Below, in pieces: positions 51,401 to 60,010 of a stretch of 64,000 nucleotides of DNA (position 1 is its first letter; the number at the start of each line of letters is the position of its first letter). Under the pieces are notes generated by a model that saw only the letters and a program-made list of their open reading frames with translations, was not told where the DNA came from and ran no database searches. The DNA comes from Agrococcus sp. SGAir0287 (GTDB taxonomy: Bacteria; Actinomycetota; Actinomycetes; Actinomycetales; Microbacteriaceae): contig NZ_CP027942.1 in assembly GCF_005484985.1 (NCBI RefSeq), forward strand, positions 1,116,001-1,180,000. The letters run 5' to 3'. Made by a program: the position numbers and the translations under genes.

Positions 51401-52498
51401 ATGCTCGACCTCGACGCCCTGCGCCGCTGGCCCGACGTCGAGTCGCCGGATCTGCAGGCGCATGACGCCGCGGACGCGCTCATCCTGCAGGAGGCGGCGC
51501 ACCTGGTGCCCGGTCGTGAGGTCGTCGTCGTGGGCGACCGTCACGGTGCGCTCACGCTCGGCGCGCTCGACGCCGGCGCGACGAGCGTGCGCGTGCACCA
51601 GGATGCGATCACGTCGGAGCGGGCGCTGGAGGCGAACGCCGCGCGGCTCGGCATGACCGGCTTCGCGCACCACGCGCTCGATGCGGACCTCGTCGCCGAC
51701 GCGAGCGTCGTGCTGCTGCAGCTGCCGCGGTCGCTCGACGCGCTCGACGAGATCGCGGGGCTCGTGGCCCGTCACGCCTCGGCCGGGGTCGAGCTCGTCG
51801 CCGGCGGGCGCGTCAAGCACATGACCCGGACGCAGAACGACGTCCTCGCCCGCCACCTGCACGAGGTCCGGGCGACGCTCGCCCATCGCAAGGCGAGGGT
51901 GCTGCACGCGCGCGAGCCGCATCAGGACCTCCCGCCGCTCGCGTGGCCGCGCACCGTGCGTCACGACGACGTCGGGCTCACGGTCGTCGCCCACGGGGGC
52001 GTCTTCGCCGGCACGAGCGTCGATCGCGGCACCCGGATGCTGCTCGAGCGCATCCGCCGGCTGCCGCGCGCCGAGGCGATCCTCGACCTGGGGTGCGGCT
52101 CCGGCCTGCTCGCGACCGCCGCGGCGCTCGCGCAGCCGCACGCGACGGTCACCGCGACCGATCGATCCGCGGCTGCGGTGCGCTCGACGGTGCTCACGGC
52201 CGCCGCGAACGGCGCTCGCATGACCGCGGTGCGCGACGACGCCGCCGCGTCGCTGCCGGACGGCGCCGTCGACGTCGTGCTGCTCAACCCGCCCTTCCAC
52301 GCCGACGCCGCCGTGCACACCGGGCTCGCGCACCGCATGTTCGAGGCGGCAGCGCGCGTGCTGCGGCCGGGCGGCGAGCTGTGGGCCGTGTGGAACGGTC
52401 ACCTGCGCTACCGGGCGGCGCTCGAGCGCGTCGTCGGTCCCACGCGGCAGATCGCGCGGGACACCACGTTCACCGTGACGGCGTCGAGGCGTGGCTGA
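51401..52498 (+). CDS. RlmG/RsmC-like methyltransferase
   Basis: This 365-residue protein has a degenerate N-terminal methyltransferase-like domain (VVVVGDRHGALTLGAL) and a C-terminal catalytic one with ILDLGCGSGLLATAAA and the VVLLNPPFH motif typical of N2-guanine methyltransferases. That duplicated layout and length match RsmC and RlmG (m2G in 16S or 23S rRNA). Which rRNA position is modified cannot be told here. The ATG follows TACGCT (51389-51394) by 6 nt. Confidence 0.88.
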   Translation: MLDLDALRRWPDVESPDLQAHDAADALILQEAAHLVPGREVVVVGDRHGALTLGALDAGATSVRVHQDAITSERALEANAARLGMTGFAHHALDADLVADASVVLLQLPRSLDALDEIAGLVARHASAGVELVAGGRVKHMTRTQNDVLARHLHEVRATLAHRKARVLHAREPHQDLPPLAWPRTVRHDDVGLTVVAHGGVFAGTSVDRGTRMLLERIRRLPRAEAILDLGCGSGLLATAAALAQPHATVTATDRSAAAVRSTVLTAAANGARMTAVRDDAAASLPDGAVDVVLLNPPFHADAAVHTGLAHRMFEAAARVLRPGGELWAVWNGHLRYRAALERVVGPTRQIARDTTFTVTASRRG

Positions 52499-53417
52499 CG
52501 GACAGCGCCCCCTGCGCCGCGCGCGCGACCTGACGGTCGTCGAGCGCTGGATCGACGCGCGCGCGACCGCCGTCCTCGCGCGCAGCACGGGACGCTGGCG
52601 CCCCTGGGTCGTCGAGGCGTGGGTCTTCGTGCTCAAGCAGGCGTGGGCGTGCGTGTTCGGCGTCCTCATCCTCGTCGCGATCGTGGCCGTGCGCCTGTGG
52701 TGGCCGACGGATGCGGCGATCGCCCCGAACGATGCGCTCGTCGTGGTCGCCGTCGGCATCCAGGTCGGGATGCTCGTCGCACGGCTCGAGACGGTGCGCG
52801 AGCTCTGGGTCGTCCTGCTGTTCCACGTCGTCGGCACCGTCATGGAGCTGTTCAAGACCGACGTCGGGTCGTGGAGCTACGCGGAGGACGGGGTGCTGCG
52901 GATCGGCGGGGTGCCGCTGTTCTCGGGGTTCATGTACGCGGCGATCGGCTCGTACATGGTGCGCTCGATGCGGCTGTTCGACCTGCGCTTCGTGCGCTAC
53001 CCGCCGTTGTGGGCGACCATCGTGCTCGGGGCGGCGATCTATGCGAACTTCTACACGCACCACGTCGTCTGGGACGCGCGATGGGTGCTGGTCGTCGCGG
53101 TGCTGCTGCTGTGGGGTCGCACGATCATGCACTTCCGCGTCCATGCGCGCGCCTGGCGGTGGCCGCTGCTCGTGCCCTTCGTCGGCGTCGGCATCGCGAT
53201 CTGGATCGCCGAGAACGTCGGCACGGCCGTCGGCGCCTGGACGTATCCGAACCAGGTCGACGGCTGGGAGCCGGTGTCGCCGCAGAAGGTCGTCTCCTGG
53301 TTCCTGCTCATGATCATCTCCGTCGTGCTCGTGACGCTCGTGCATCGACCGAGGACGCCGGACGCGGCGCCGGCGACGTCGGACTCGCTGGGTCTGCCGA
53401 TCGCCGCCGACCGGTAG
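52491..53417 (+). CDS. DUF817 family membrane protein
   Basis: This 308-residue integral membrane protein has about 8 helices. FHVVGTVMELFKTDVGSWSYAE and PLFSGFMYAAIGSYMVRSMRLF are typical DUF817 sequences. The function is unknown. The GTG start overlaps the methyltransferase gene by 8 nt, so the two are co-transcribed. Confidence 0.86.
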   Translation: MADGQRPLRRARDLTVVERWIDARATAVLARSTGRWRPWVVEAWVFVLKQAWACVFGVLILVAIVAVRLWWPTDAAIAPNDALVVVAVGIQVGMLVARLETVRELWVVLLFHVVGTVMELFKTDVGSWSYAEDGVLRIGGVPLFSGFMYAAIGSYMVRSMRLFDLRFVRYPPLWATIVLGAAIYANFYTHHVVWDARWVLVVAVLLLWGRTIMHFRVHARAWRWPLLVPFVGVGIAIWIAENVGTAVGAWTYPNQVDGWEPVSPQKVVSWFLLMIISVVLVTLVHRPRTPDAAPATSDSLGLPIAADR

Positions 53418-53489
53418 CCGACGGCATCCGGCGACACGCCGCGAGGCGTGCCGGCAGGGGCGCGCCGAGCACGGCACGCTGGTCGCAGT

Positions 53490-53515
53490 CCCGGCCGGGG
53501 CATGAGCCGGCCGGG
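53490..53515. terminator. Bidirectional terminator between DUF817 and arr genes
   Basis: CCCGGCCGG and CCGGCCGGG form a perfect 9-bp stem around an 8-nt loop, midway between the convergent stop codons. Confidence 0.7.
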
Positions 53516-53549
53516 GCTTCGCACGTCCGCAGGCAGCGAGTCGCCGGCG

Positions 53550-53972
53550 TCAGTTCAGGATCTCGCCGCGCTCCTCGGGCGCCTTCGCGACGATGCGCTC
53601 GCGCCAGGTCTCCAGCGCCTCGGGCGTCAGTCGCGTCCAGTCGTGCACCTCGCGGACGATCCGCACGGGCTGGGTCGTGCGATAGGACCGCGTCGGGTTG
53701 CCGGGGTACCGCTGGTCGGTGACGTTGGGGTCGTCCTCGAGGGGGCCGGTCGGCTCGACCTCGTAGACGTGCGGCGTCGCACTGCCGCCGACCAGCTCGA
53801 CCGCGAGCTCGGCGGCGAGGCCCGCGCCATCGCGCAGGGCCGTGACGTACACGTGCCGCATGACGACGTCGGGTCGGTAGTTCGAGCGGAAGCCCGCCGT
53901 CAGCAGCGCGCCGGGCGGCAGGGCCGCCGCCGTGCCGTGGAAGAAGGGGCCGTCGTCGTCGGGAGCGCGCAC
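53550..53972 (-). CDS. arr: NAD(+)-rifampin ADP-ribosyltransferase
   Basis: This 140-residue enzyme matches Arr, which ADP-ribosylates the C23 hydroxyl of rifamycins. It has GPFFHGTAAALPPG (catalytic His), LLTAGFRSNYRPD (Tyr), ALRDGAGLAAELA, YEVEPTGPLEDDPNVTD (Asp) and PGNPTRSYR, essentially the whole family consensus. GTG 53972 is chosen because TAGCGT ends exactly 6 nt before it; the next upstream GTG abuts the box. There are no mobile genes nearby, so it is probably intrinsic. Confidence 0.93.
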   Translation of the reverse strand: MRAPDDDGPFFHGTAAALPPGALLTAGFRSNYRPDVVMRHVYVTALRDGAGLAAELAVELVGGSATPHVYEVEPTGPLEDDPNVTDQRYPGNPTRSYRTTQPVRIVREVHDWTRLTPEALETWRERIVAKAPEERGEILN

Positions 53973-54014
53973 CCGCACACGCTACTGCGACCGGAGGCGG
54001 ATGCGACCGGCGGG

Positions 54015-54842
54015 TCAGGACGCGGCACGCCAGCAGTGCAGCATGAGGTGCGAGCGCCATGGCGCGGCATCGGCGGCGACGGCTGCGAGGTCGCCGACGC
54101 CGAGGCGCCGCGCCCCCGCGCGCACGGCCGAGTCGCCCAGCAGCAGCACGTCGGGGTCGCCCAGCCGCAGCGAGACGTAGCCCGCCGTCCACGGCCCGAC
54201 GCCCTTGAGCGCGAGCAGCTGTGCCCGCATGCGCTCGAGGTCGACGCCGCGCTCGACGACGACCGATCCGTCGGCGAGCGCCGCGGCGGCGCGCGCCACG
54301 GCCTCGGCCTTCGCAGCGGGGCCGCGCAGGACGGCCGTGGCGCCCGCGGCGATCTGCGCGTCCGTCGGGAAGGCGCGGTCCAGCCCGTCGACGGGCTCGG
54401 GGAGCGGGTCGCCGAGCGCCGCGAGGAGCCGCAGCTGGCCGGTCGCGGCCGCCACCGAGATCTGCTGGCCCACGATGGCGCGCACGACCATCTCGTGCGG
54501 GTCGGCGCACCCCGCCGCCCGCAGCAGCGGAGCGGCGCGCACCGACGCGGCGAGCAGCGGCAGGTCGTGGCGCCGCGCGACCCACGCGAGCAGCGCGTCC
54601 GCCTCCTCCGCATCGACGGTCGGCGCGAAGACCGCCGCCATGGCATCGCGCGCCGCCTCGTCGCCGCCGCCGACGACGACGCCGGTCGCCGACGCGGGCT
54701 CGACCGTCGCCGACGCCACCACCGCACCGCTCGGCGTCCGCAGCGTGCGCCGGTAGCCGGCTTCGTCGACGTGCTCGATCCCGGCGATCGCGCGCGGGGC
54801 GAGCCACGCGAGGATCGGCGCGGGATCGAGCCGCGTCGTCAT
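54015..54842 (-). CDS. AlkA-like DNA-3-methyladenine glycosylase
   Basis: This 275-residue HhH-GPD protein carries the hairpin LLALKGVGPWTAGYVSLR and the catalytic Asp in VLLLGDSAVR, with AIVGQQISVAAATGQLRLL before it, as in AlkA-type glycosylases that remove alkylated bases. The N-terminal domain (about 1-100) is the AlkA_N-like beta domain. There is no Ada domain. The ATG overlaps the terC stop as ATGA. Confidence 0.88.
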   Translation of the reverse strand: MTTRLDPAPILAWLAPRAIAGIEHVDEAGYRRTLRTPSGAVVASATVEPASATGVVVGGGDEAARDAMAAVFAPTVDAEEADALLAWVARRHDLPLLAASVRAAPLLRAAGCADPHEMVVRAIVGQQISVAAATGQLRLLAALGDPLPEPVDGLDRAFPTDAQIAAGATAVLRGPAAKAEAVARAAAALADGSVVVERGVDLERMRAQLLALKGVGPWTAGYVSLRLGDPDVLLLGDSAVRAGARRLGVGDLAAVAADAAPWRSHLMLHCWRAAS

Positions 54843-56149
54843 CGTCGCGCGTCGGGCCCCTCGTCGGTCACGGCGCGGGCAGCCGCAGCGCCGTCCGCGC
54901 GGTCCTTCGCCTCGAACTCGGCGCGCGCCTCGTCGCGGATGGCGTCGCGCGCGGACTCGGGCATGTCCTCCACGGCCGCCTCGCGCAGCACGTCGCGGTC
55001 GAAGTCGGTGATGGGCGCCTGCTTGCCGTCGGCGTCCACGACCATGAGGCCCTGCGTGCGCGGCTCGATCGTGAGGGGCCTCGCGAACGACGCACCCGTC
55101 GCATCCACGATGTGGAAGTGCCCGTCGGCGCCGAGCTCGGCCTCCGCAGGTCCGAGGTGCAGCGAGCCGTCGCCGCCCTTGCGCGCATCCATGCGGAGCT
55201 TGACGAGCGACGCGACGACGGCGACGACCATCGACACGAGGATGACGAGCAGCGAGTGCCACGTCTCGATGTGCGGCACCCAGGCGATGGGCTCGCCGCC
55301 GTTGATGAACGGCAGCTCGTTCGCCTCCATGGCGTGGAAGACGAGCTTGACGCCGATGAAGCCGAGGATCGCGGCGATGCCGTAGTGCAGGTACACCAGA
55401 CGGTCGAGGAGGCCGCCGAGCAGGAAGTACAACTGGCGTAGCCCCATGAGCGCGAAGATGTTGCACGCGAAGACGAGGAACGGGTCGGTCGTCACCGAGA
55501 AGATCGCCGGGATCGAGTCGATCGCGAAGAGCAGGTCGGTCGTGCCGAGGGCGACGATGACGAGCACGAACGGCGTCATGTACCGCACGCCGTCCTCGAC
55601 GAGCGTCGCCTTGCCGCCGTTCCACGTGTCGGTGAAGTTCACGCGCCGCTTGAGCATGCGGGTGACGAGGTTGTCCTGCTCGCCCGCGTCGTCCTCGTGG
55701 CCGAACGCCTGCTTCCACGCGACGTACACGAGGTAGGCGCCGAAGATGTAGAAGACCCACGAGAGCTGCTCGACGAGCTGCACGCCGACGAGGATGAAGA
55801 TGCCTCGCAGCACGATCGCGATGAGGATGCCGATCATCAGCACCCGCTGCTGCATCTCCTTCGGCACCGCGAAGCGGCTGAGGATGATGATGAAGACGAA
55901 CAGGTTGTCGATCGACAGCGAGTACTCGAGCAGCCAGCCGGTGACGAACTCGCCCGCGCGCTGACCGTCGCCGAGCAGCAGCAGCGCACCAGCGAAGACG
56001 AGGGCGAGCGTCACGTAGAGCACGACCCAGGCGGTCGCCTCCTTCATCGACGGCACGTGCGGTCGCTTCGTGACGATGAGCAGGTCGGCGACGAGGATGG
56101 CGACGAGCAGCGTCATGGAGACGATCTCGAAGATCTGATAGGTGGTCAC
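54839..56149 (-). CDS. TerC/Alx-family membrane protein
   Basis: This 436-residue protein has about nine helices and the acidic signatures LEYSLSIDNLFVF and LLFAIDSIPAIF. The last 110 residues are a hydrophilic cytoplasmic extension absent from Alx/TerC. In other bacteria these proteins export manganese, also metallating secreted enzymes. A yybP-ykoY-type manganese riboswitch lies directly upstream, supporting that role. The GTG start is at 56149; the downstream glycosylase is coupled by ATGA. Confidence 0.92.
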   Translation of the reverse strand: MTTYQIFEIVSMTLLVAILVADLLIVTKRPHVPSMKEATAWVVLYVTLALVFAGALLLLGDGQRAGEFVTGWLLEYSLSIDNLFVFIIILSRFAVPKEMQQRVLMIGILIAIVLRGIFILVGVQLVEQLSWVFYIFGAYLVYVAWKQAFGHEDDAGEQDNLVTRMLKRRVNFTDTWNGGKATLVEDGVRYMTPFVLVIVALGTTDLLFAIDSIPAIFSVTTDPFLVFACNIFALMGLRQLYFLLGGLLDRLVYLHYGIAAILGFIGVKLVFHAMEANELPFINGGEPIAWVPHIETWHSLLVILVSMVVAVVASLVKLRMDARKGGDGSLHLGPAEAELGADGHFHIVDATGASFARPLTIEPRTQGLMVVDADGKQAPITDFDRDVLREAAVEDMPESARDAIRDEARAEFEAKDRADGAAAARAVTDEGPDARR

Positions 56150-56174
56150 GGGCGGCCTTCCGAGCGGCGTGAGG

Positions 56175-56292
56175 GTGCGTGGGACGGACGAACGTCTCTC
56201 CCACGTGCTGACGCACGCCGCCGTGACCGGAGCCCTCGGGCTCGTGATGACGAATCACGGCGCAACCGGGATACTCCCCTTCGCGAAGGCCC
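56175..56292 (-). promoter_or_regulatory. yybP-ykoY-type manganese riboswitch upstream of terC
   Basis: On the minus strand the leader contains AAGGGGAGTATCCCGG (5' conserved block, 56281-56266), GTCATCACG in the middle and GGGAGAGACGTTCGTCC (3' block, around 56203-56187), the order of conserved elements in yybP-ykoY RNAs. It ends about 25 nt before the GTG of a TerC protein, the classic target. TATGCT at 56293-56298 is a good -10 for it. Boundaries are approximate. Confidence 0.82.
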
Positions 56293-56366
56293 AGCATACG
56301 CCCGACCGCCCCGGTCCGGCGACGACGCGCGCCGGACGTCCCGCGGCGAGCGCCTACGATCGATGC

Positions 56367-57236
56367 ATGGCACAGCGGTGGTCGATCTCGAACGCGCTCC
56401 GAGGGATGTTCCAGCGGGAGACGATCACCGACGAGACCTGGGACGACCTCGAGACCGCGCTCATCACCGCCGACTTCGGCCCCGACATCGCCGAGGAGGT
56501 CGTCGAGGCGCTGCGCGCCGACGTCGAGCGGCTCGTGATCGACGATCCGCGCGAGCTGCGGCGCATGCTGCGCGAGCGCCTCGAGGAGCGCTTCGCCGCG
56601 TACGACCCGACGCTCACCCTGCAGGAGCGACCTGCCGTGATCCTCGTCGTCGGCGTGAACGGCGTCGGCAAGACGACGACGATCGGCAAGCTCGCGAGGC
56701 TGCTGTCGAGCCACGGCCAGTCCGTGGTGGTCGGCGCCGCGGACACGTTCCGCGCGGCGGCGGTCGAGCAGCTCGCGACCTGGGCGCAGCGCGCCGGCGC
56801 CGAGGTCGTGCGGCCCGAGCGCGAGGGGCAGGACCCGGCGTCCGTCGCCTTCCAGACGGTCGAGCGGGCGAAGACGGGCGGCATCGCGATGTGCATCGTC
56901 GACACCGCCGGTCGGCTGCAGACGAAGGGCGGGCTCATGGACGAGCTCGGCAAGATCCGCCGCGTCGTCGAGAAGCAGGCGCCCATCTCGGAGGTCCTGC
57001 TCGTGCTCGACGCCACGACGGGCCAGAACGGCGTCGTGCAGGCGCAGGCGTTCATCGAGCACGCCGGCGTGACGGGCCTCGTCATCACGAAGCTCGACGG
57101 GTCCGCGAAGGGTGGCTTCGTGCTCGCCGTGCAGGAGCGCACCGGCATCCCCATCAAGCTCATCGGCCAGGGCGAGGGCATCGACGACCTCACGGGCTTC
57201 ACGCCCCACGTCTTCGTGGAGCAGCTCGTCGGCTGA
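56367..57236 (+). CDS. ftsY: Signal recognition particle receptor FtsY
   Basis: This 289-residue SRP GTPase docks Ffh-ribosome complexes at the membrane. It has an NG domain only: LITADFGPDIAEEVVEAL (N), then GVNGVGKTTTIGKLA (G1), DTFRAAAVEQL, DTAGRLQTK (G3), TKLDGSAKGG (G4) and GQGEGIDDL. The acidic A domain is missing, so the start near MAQRWSISNALRGMF provides the amphipathic membrane-binding helix. The ATG follows TACGAT (56355-56360) by 6 nt. Confidence 0.96.
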   Translation: MAQRWSISNALRGMFQRETITDETWDDLETALITADFGPDIAEEVVEALRADVERLVIDDPRELRRMLRERLEERFAAYDPTLTLQERPAVILVVGVNGVGKTTTIGKLARLLSSHGQSVVVGAADTFRAAAVEQLATWAQRAGAEVVRPEREGQDPASVAFQTVERAKTGGIAMCIVDTAGRLQTKGGLMDELGKIRRVVEKQAPISEVLLVLDATTGQNGVVQAQAFIEHAGVTGLVITKLDGSAKGGFVLAVQERTGIPIKLIGQGEGIDDLTGFTPHVFVEQLVG

Positions 57237-57259
57237 CGCCGCTCGCCGACGGCCAGCCC

Positions 57260-58408
57260 TCACTCGCGCGGGTCGAGCCGACCCAGCAGCGTGAGGCTGC
57301 CGTCGACGATGCGGCCCGCATCGTCGGTGATGACCGTGCGGCCCGCGCCGTGCAGCCAGACGCGACCCTCGGCGTCCGAGCCCTGCGGGTGGCCGACGAT
57401 CCCCATCTGGGTGCCGGGCAGCGCACGGCCCACGGCGTCGGGATGCCGCTCGACGTCGTCGGGCGTCGCGACCGCGACCGTGCCGGTCTCGGTCGTGCCG
57501 TACGCGTTCATGACGACGGGGCCCCACGCCGCGTGCAGCCGCGCGACGAGCGCGGCATCGAGCGGCTCGGAGCCCGAGACGATGCGGCGCAGCGTCGGCG
57601 GCGCCGCGCCGGAGTCCTCGACCTGGGCCACGAGTCGCTCGAGCTGGGTCGGCACGCCGCTCACGACGGTGACGCCGCGCTCGCCCATGAGGCGCAGCCG
57701 CGTCGACGCACGCGTGCCGGGGGAGGAGACGAGCGTCGCGCCCGTGAGGAGGGTCGCCGCCAGCAGCTGCACGCCGTGCCCGTGGTGCAGCGGCGCGCAG
57801 CCGAGCACCGTGTCGGTCGACGCGATGCCGACGCGGCGGTGCAGGCCCTCGAGCTGTCGCATGCCGCGCACGCCGAACGGCTTCGTGACGTGCGGCGTCG
57901 GCGCACCCGTCGTGCCCGCCGTCATGAGCACGAGCCGTCCGACGCGGCGCGTGCCGGCGATCCGCGGCTGCGGCACGCGCGCGGAGGAGAGGACGTCGCT
58001 CGCGGCGACCGTGGGGCCCGCGTGCCACGAGGGCGCGTCGCCCGGATGCACGAGCAGCGCGTCGCGCGGGGCCACGCCGTCGAGGGCTGCGATGCGGCGC
58101 GGATTCGCGAGCCACGCGTCGAGGCCCAGCCGGCCGGCGGCGAGCACCGCCAGGACGAGCGGGGCGCCGTCGCATGCCGCGACGATCGTCCGCGGCCGCT
58201 CGAGCACCTCGCGGTGCCACTGCGCAGCGAGCCGCTCGGCATCCCCCCAGAGGTCCTCGAACGACCAGGTCGCCTCGCCGACGACGAGCGCCGTGCGGGA
58301 GCCGAAGCGATGGGCGGCCATCTCCGCCAGCGCGGCGAGGGTCGGCCCGCGCCTGCGCAGCGATCTCGCCAGCGCTCCTGCCTCGCGCGGCGAGAGGGAG
58401 AGGCGCAT
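57260..58408 (-). CDS. AMP-binding protein lacking the C-terminal adenylation subdomain
   Basis: This 382-residue ANL-superfamily protein has the phosphate loop LVLMTAGTTGAPTPHVTK, the A5-like MNAYGTTETGTV, and the A7-like GRTVITDDAGRIV, ending GRLDPRE exactly at the A8 hinge. The C-terminal subdomain of about 110 residues with the catalytic Lys is absent, and the next 24 nt lead to ftsY. TGA ends it cleanly; no remnant is seen beyond. The ATG follows TACGCT by 6 nt. It may be a half-enzyme or a thioesterification-defective relative. Confidence 0.83.
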   Translation of the reverse strand: MRLSLSPREAGALARSLRRRGPTLAALAEMAAHRFGSRTALVVGEATWSFEDLWGDAERLAAQWHREVLERPRTIVAACDGAPLVLAVLAAGRLGLDAWLANPRRIAALDGVAPRDALLVHPGDAPSWHAGPTVAASDVLSSARVPQPRIAGTRRVGRLVLMTAGTTGAPTPHVTKPFGVRGMRQLEGLHRRVGIASTDTVLGCAPLHHGHGVQLLAATLLTGATLVSSPGTRASTRLRLMGERGVTVVSGVPTQLERLVAQVEDSGAAPPTLRRIVSGSEPLDAALVARLHAAWGPVVMNAYGTTETGTVAVATPDDVERHPDAVGRALPGTQMGIVGHPQGSDAEGRVWLHGAGRTVITDDAGRIVDGSLTLLGRLDPRE

Positions 58409-58460
58409 GCTGCCAGCGTAGCCACGGCGGCCGCGCCGCGCCGGTACCATCGGAGGCACC

Positions 58461-60010
58461 ATGGCAGCGTTCGGCTCTCTCTCCTCCCGGCTCACCGAAT
58501 CCCTCGCGAAGCTGCGCACGAAGGGTCGGCTGACGCCGTCGGACATCGACGGCACCGTCCGCGAGATCCGCCGTGCGCTGCTCGACGCCGACGTCGCGCT
58601 CGACGTCGTGAAGGACTTCACGGGCGGATCCGCGAGCGCGCGCTCGGCGCGGAGGTCTCGAGCGCCCTCAACCCGGCGCAGCAGGTCGTGCAGATCGTCA
58701 ACGACGAGCTCGTCGGGATCCTCGGCGGCGAGCAGCGCCGCCTCGAGCTCGCGAAGAACCCGCCGACGATCATCATGCTCGCCGGCCTCCAGGGTGCGGG
58801 CAAGACGACGCTCGCCGGCAAGCTCGCGAAGCACCTCGCGGGCGAGGGCCACACGCCGATCCTCGTCGCCGCCGACCTCCAGCGCCCCAACGCCGTCACG
58901 CAGCTCGAGGTCGTCGCCGGCCAGGCGGGCGTCGCGGTCTACGCGCCCGAGCCCGGCAACGGGGTCGGCGACCCCGTGCGGGTCGCGCGCGACGGAGTCG
59001 CGCTCGCGCGCAGCCGGCAGCACGACGTCGTGATCGTCGACACCGCCGGTCGCCTCGGCATCGACGCCGACCTCATGCAGCAGGCGGCTCGCATCCGGAA
59101 GGCGATCGACCCGCACGAGGTGCTGTTCGTCGTCGACTCGCTCACGGGACAGGACGCTGCGAACACCGCGAAGGCCTTCCAGGAGGGCGTCGACTTCACG
59201 GGCGTCGTGCTCACGAAGCTCGACGGCGACTCGCGCGGCGGCGCAGCGCTGTCGATCCGCGGCATCACGGGCAAGCCGATCATGTTCGCCTCCACGGGCG
59301 AGCGCCTCGACGACTTCGAGCCGTTCTACCCCGACCGCATGGCGAGCCGCATCCTCGACCTCGGCGACATCCTCACCCTCATCGAGCAGGCGCAGAAGTC
59401 GTTCGACGAGGAGGAGGCGCGCCGCGTCGCCGAGGCGATGCTCACCGACACCTTCACGCTCGAGGACTTCCTGAAGCAGCTCCAGCAGGTGCGCAAGGCG
59501 GGCAACTTCAAGCAGATGCTCGGGATGCTGCCCGGCGCGAAGGGCCTGCGCGAGGCGATCGACGGCTTCGACGAGCGCGAGTTCGCGCGCACGGAGGCGA
59601 TCATCCTCTCGATGACCCCGCGCGAGCGGAAGCAGTCGAAGATCCTCAACGGCTCGCGCCGCCTGCGCATCGCGAAGGGCGCCGGCGTGACCGTCACCGA
59701 CGTCAACCAGCTCATGCAGCGCTTCGAGCAGGCGGCGAAGATGATGAAGACCGTCGCGAAGGGCGGCATGCCGAACATCCCCGGGATGGGTCCCGTGCCG
59801 GGCGCCCACGGCATGGGCAAGCGGCAGCCGCAGCCGAAGCAGTCGAAGGGCAAGCGGTCGGGCAACCCCGCCAAGCGCGCGCAGCAGCCCGCCGTCGCGC
59901 CCGCACCCGCGCAGGGATCCGTCTTCGGTGGCGGCCAGCAACAGCCCGACCTCGCGAACCTGAGCCCCGAGGATCAGGCCGCCCTGCAGCGCATGCTCGG
60001 CGGACGCTAG
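58461..60010 (+). CDS. ffh: Signal recognition particle protein Ffh, with apparent frameshift
   Basis: Two overlapping frames together encode Ffh. Frame one (58461 to about 58625) gives MAAFGSLSSRLTESLAKLR and the N-domain through DVVKDFTG. The second frame gives RIRERALGAEVSSAL, then GLQGAGKTTLAGKLAK (G1), DLQRPNAVTQL, DTAGRLGID (G3), TKLDGDSRGG (G4) and the Met-rich M domain with MLGMLPGAKG and SMTPRERK, to 60010. A single missing C near 58625 (GGCGG for an expected GGCCGG) explains the break; the corrected protein would be 516 residues. Ffh is essential in most bacteria, so a sequence error is most likely. Confidence 0.9.

Noticed and set aside
58625..58626. Programmed frameshifting in ffh
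   Set aside because: No slippery heptamer or stimulatory structure was recognised, and the family does not use it; a sequence error is simpler.
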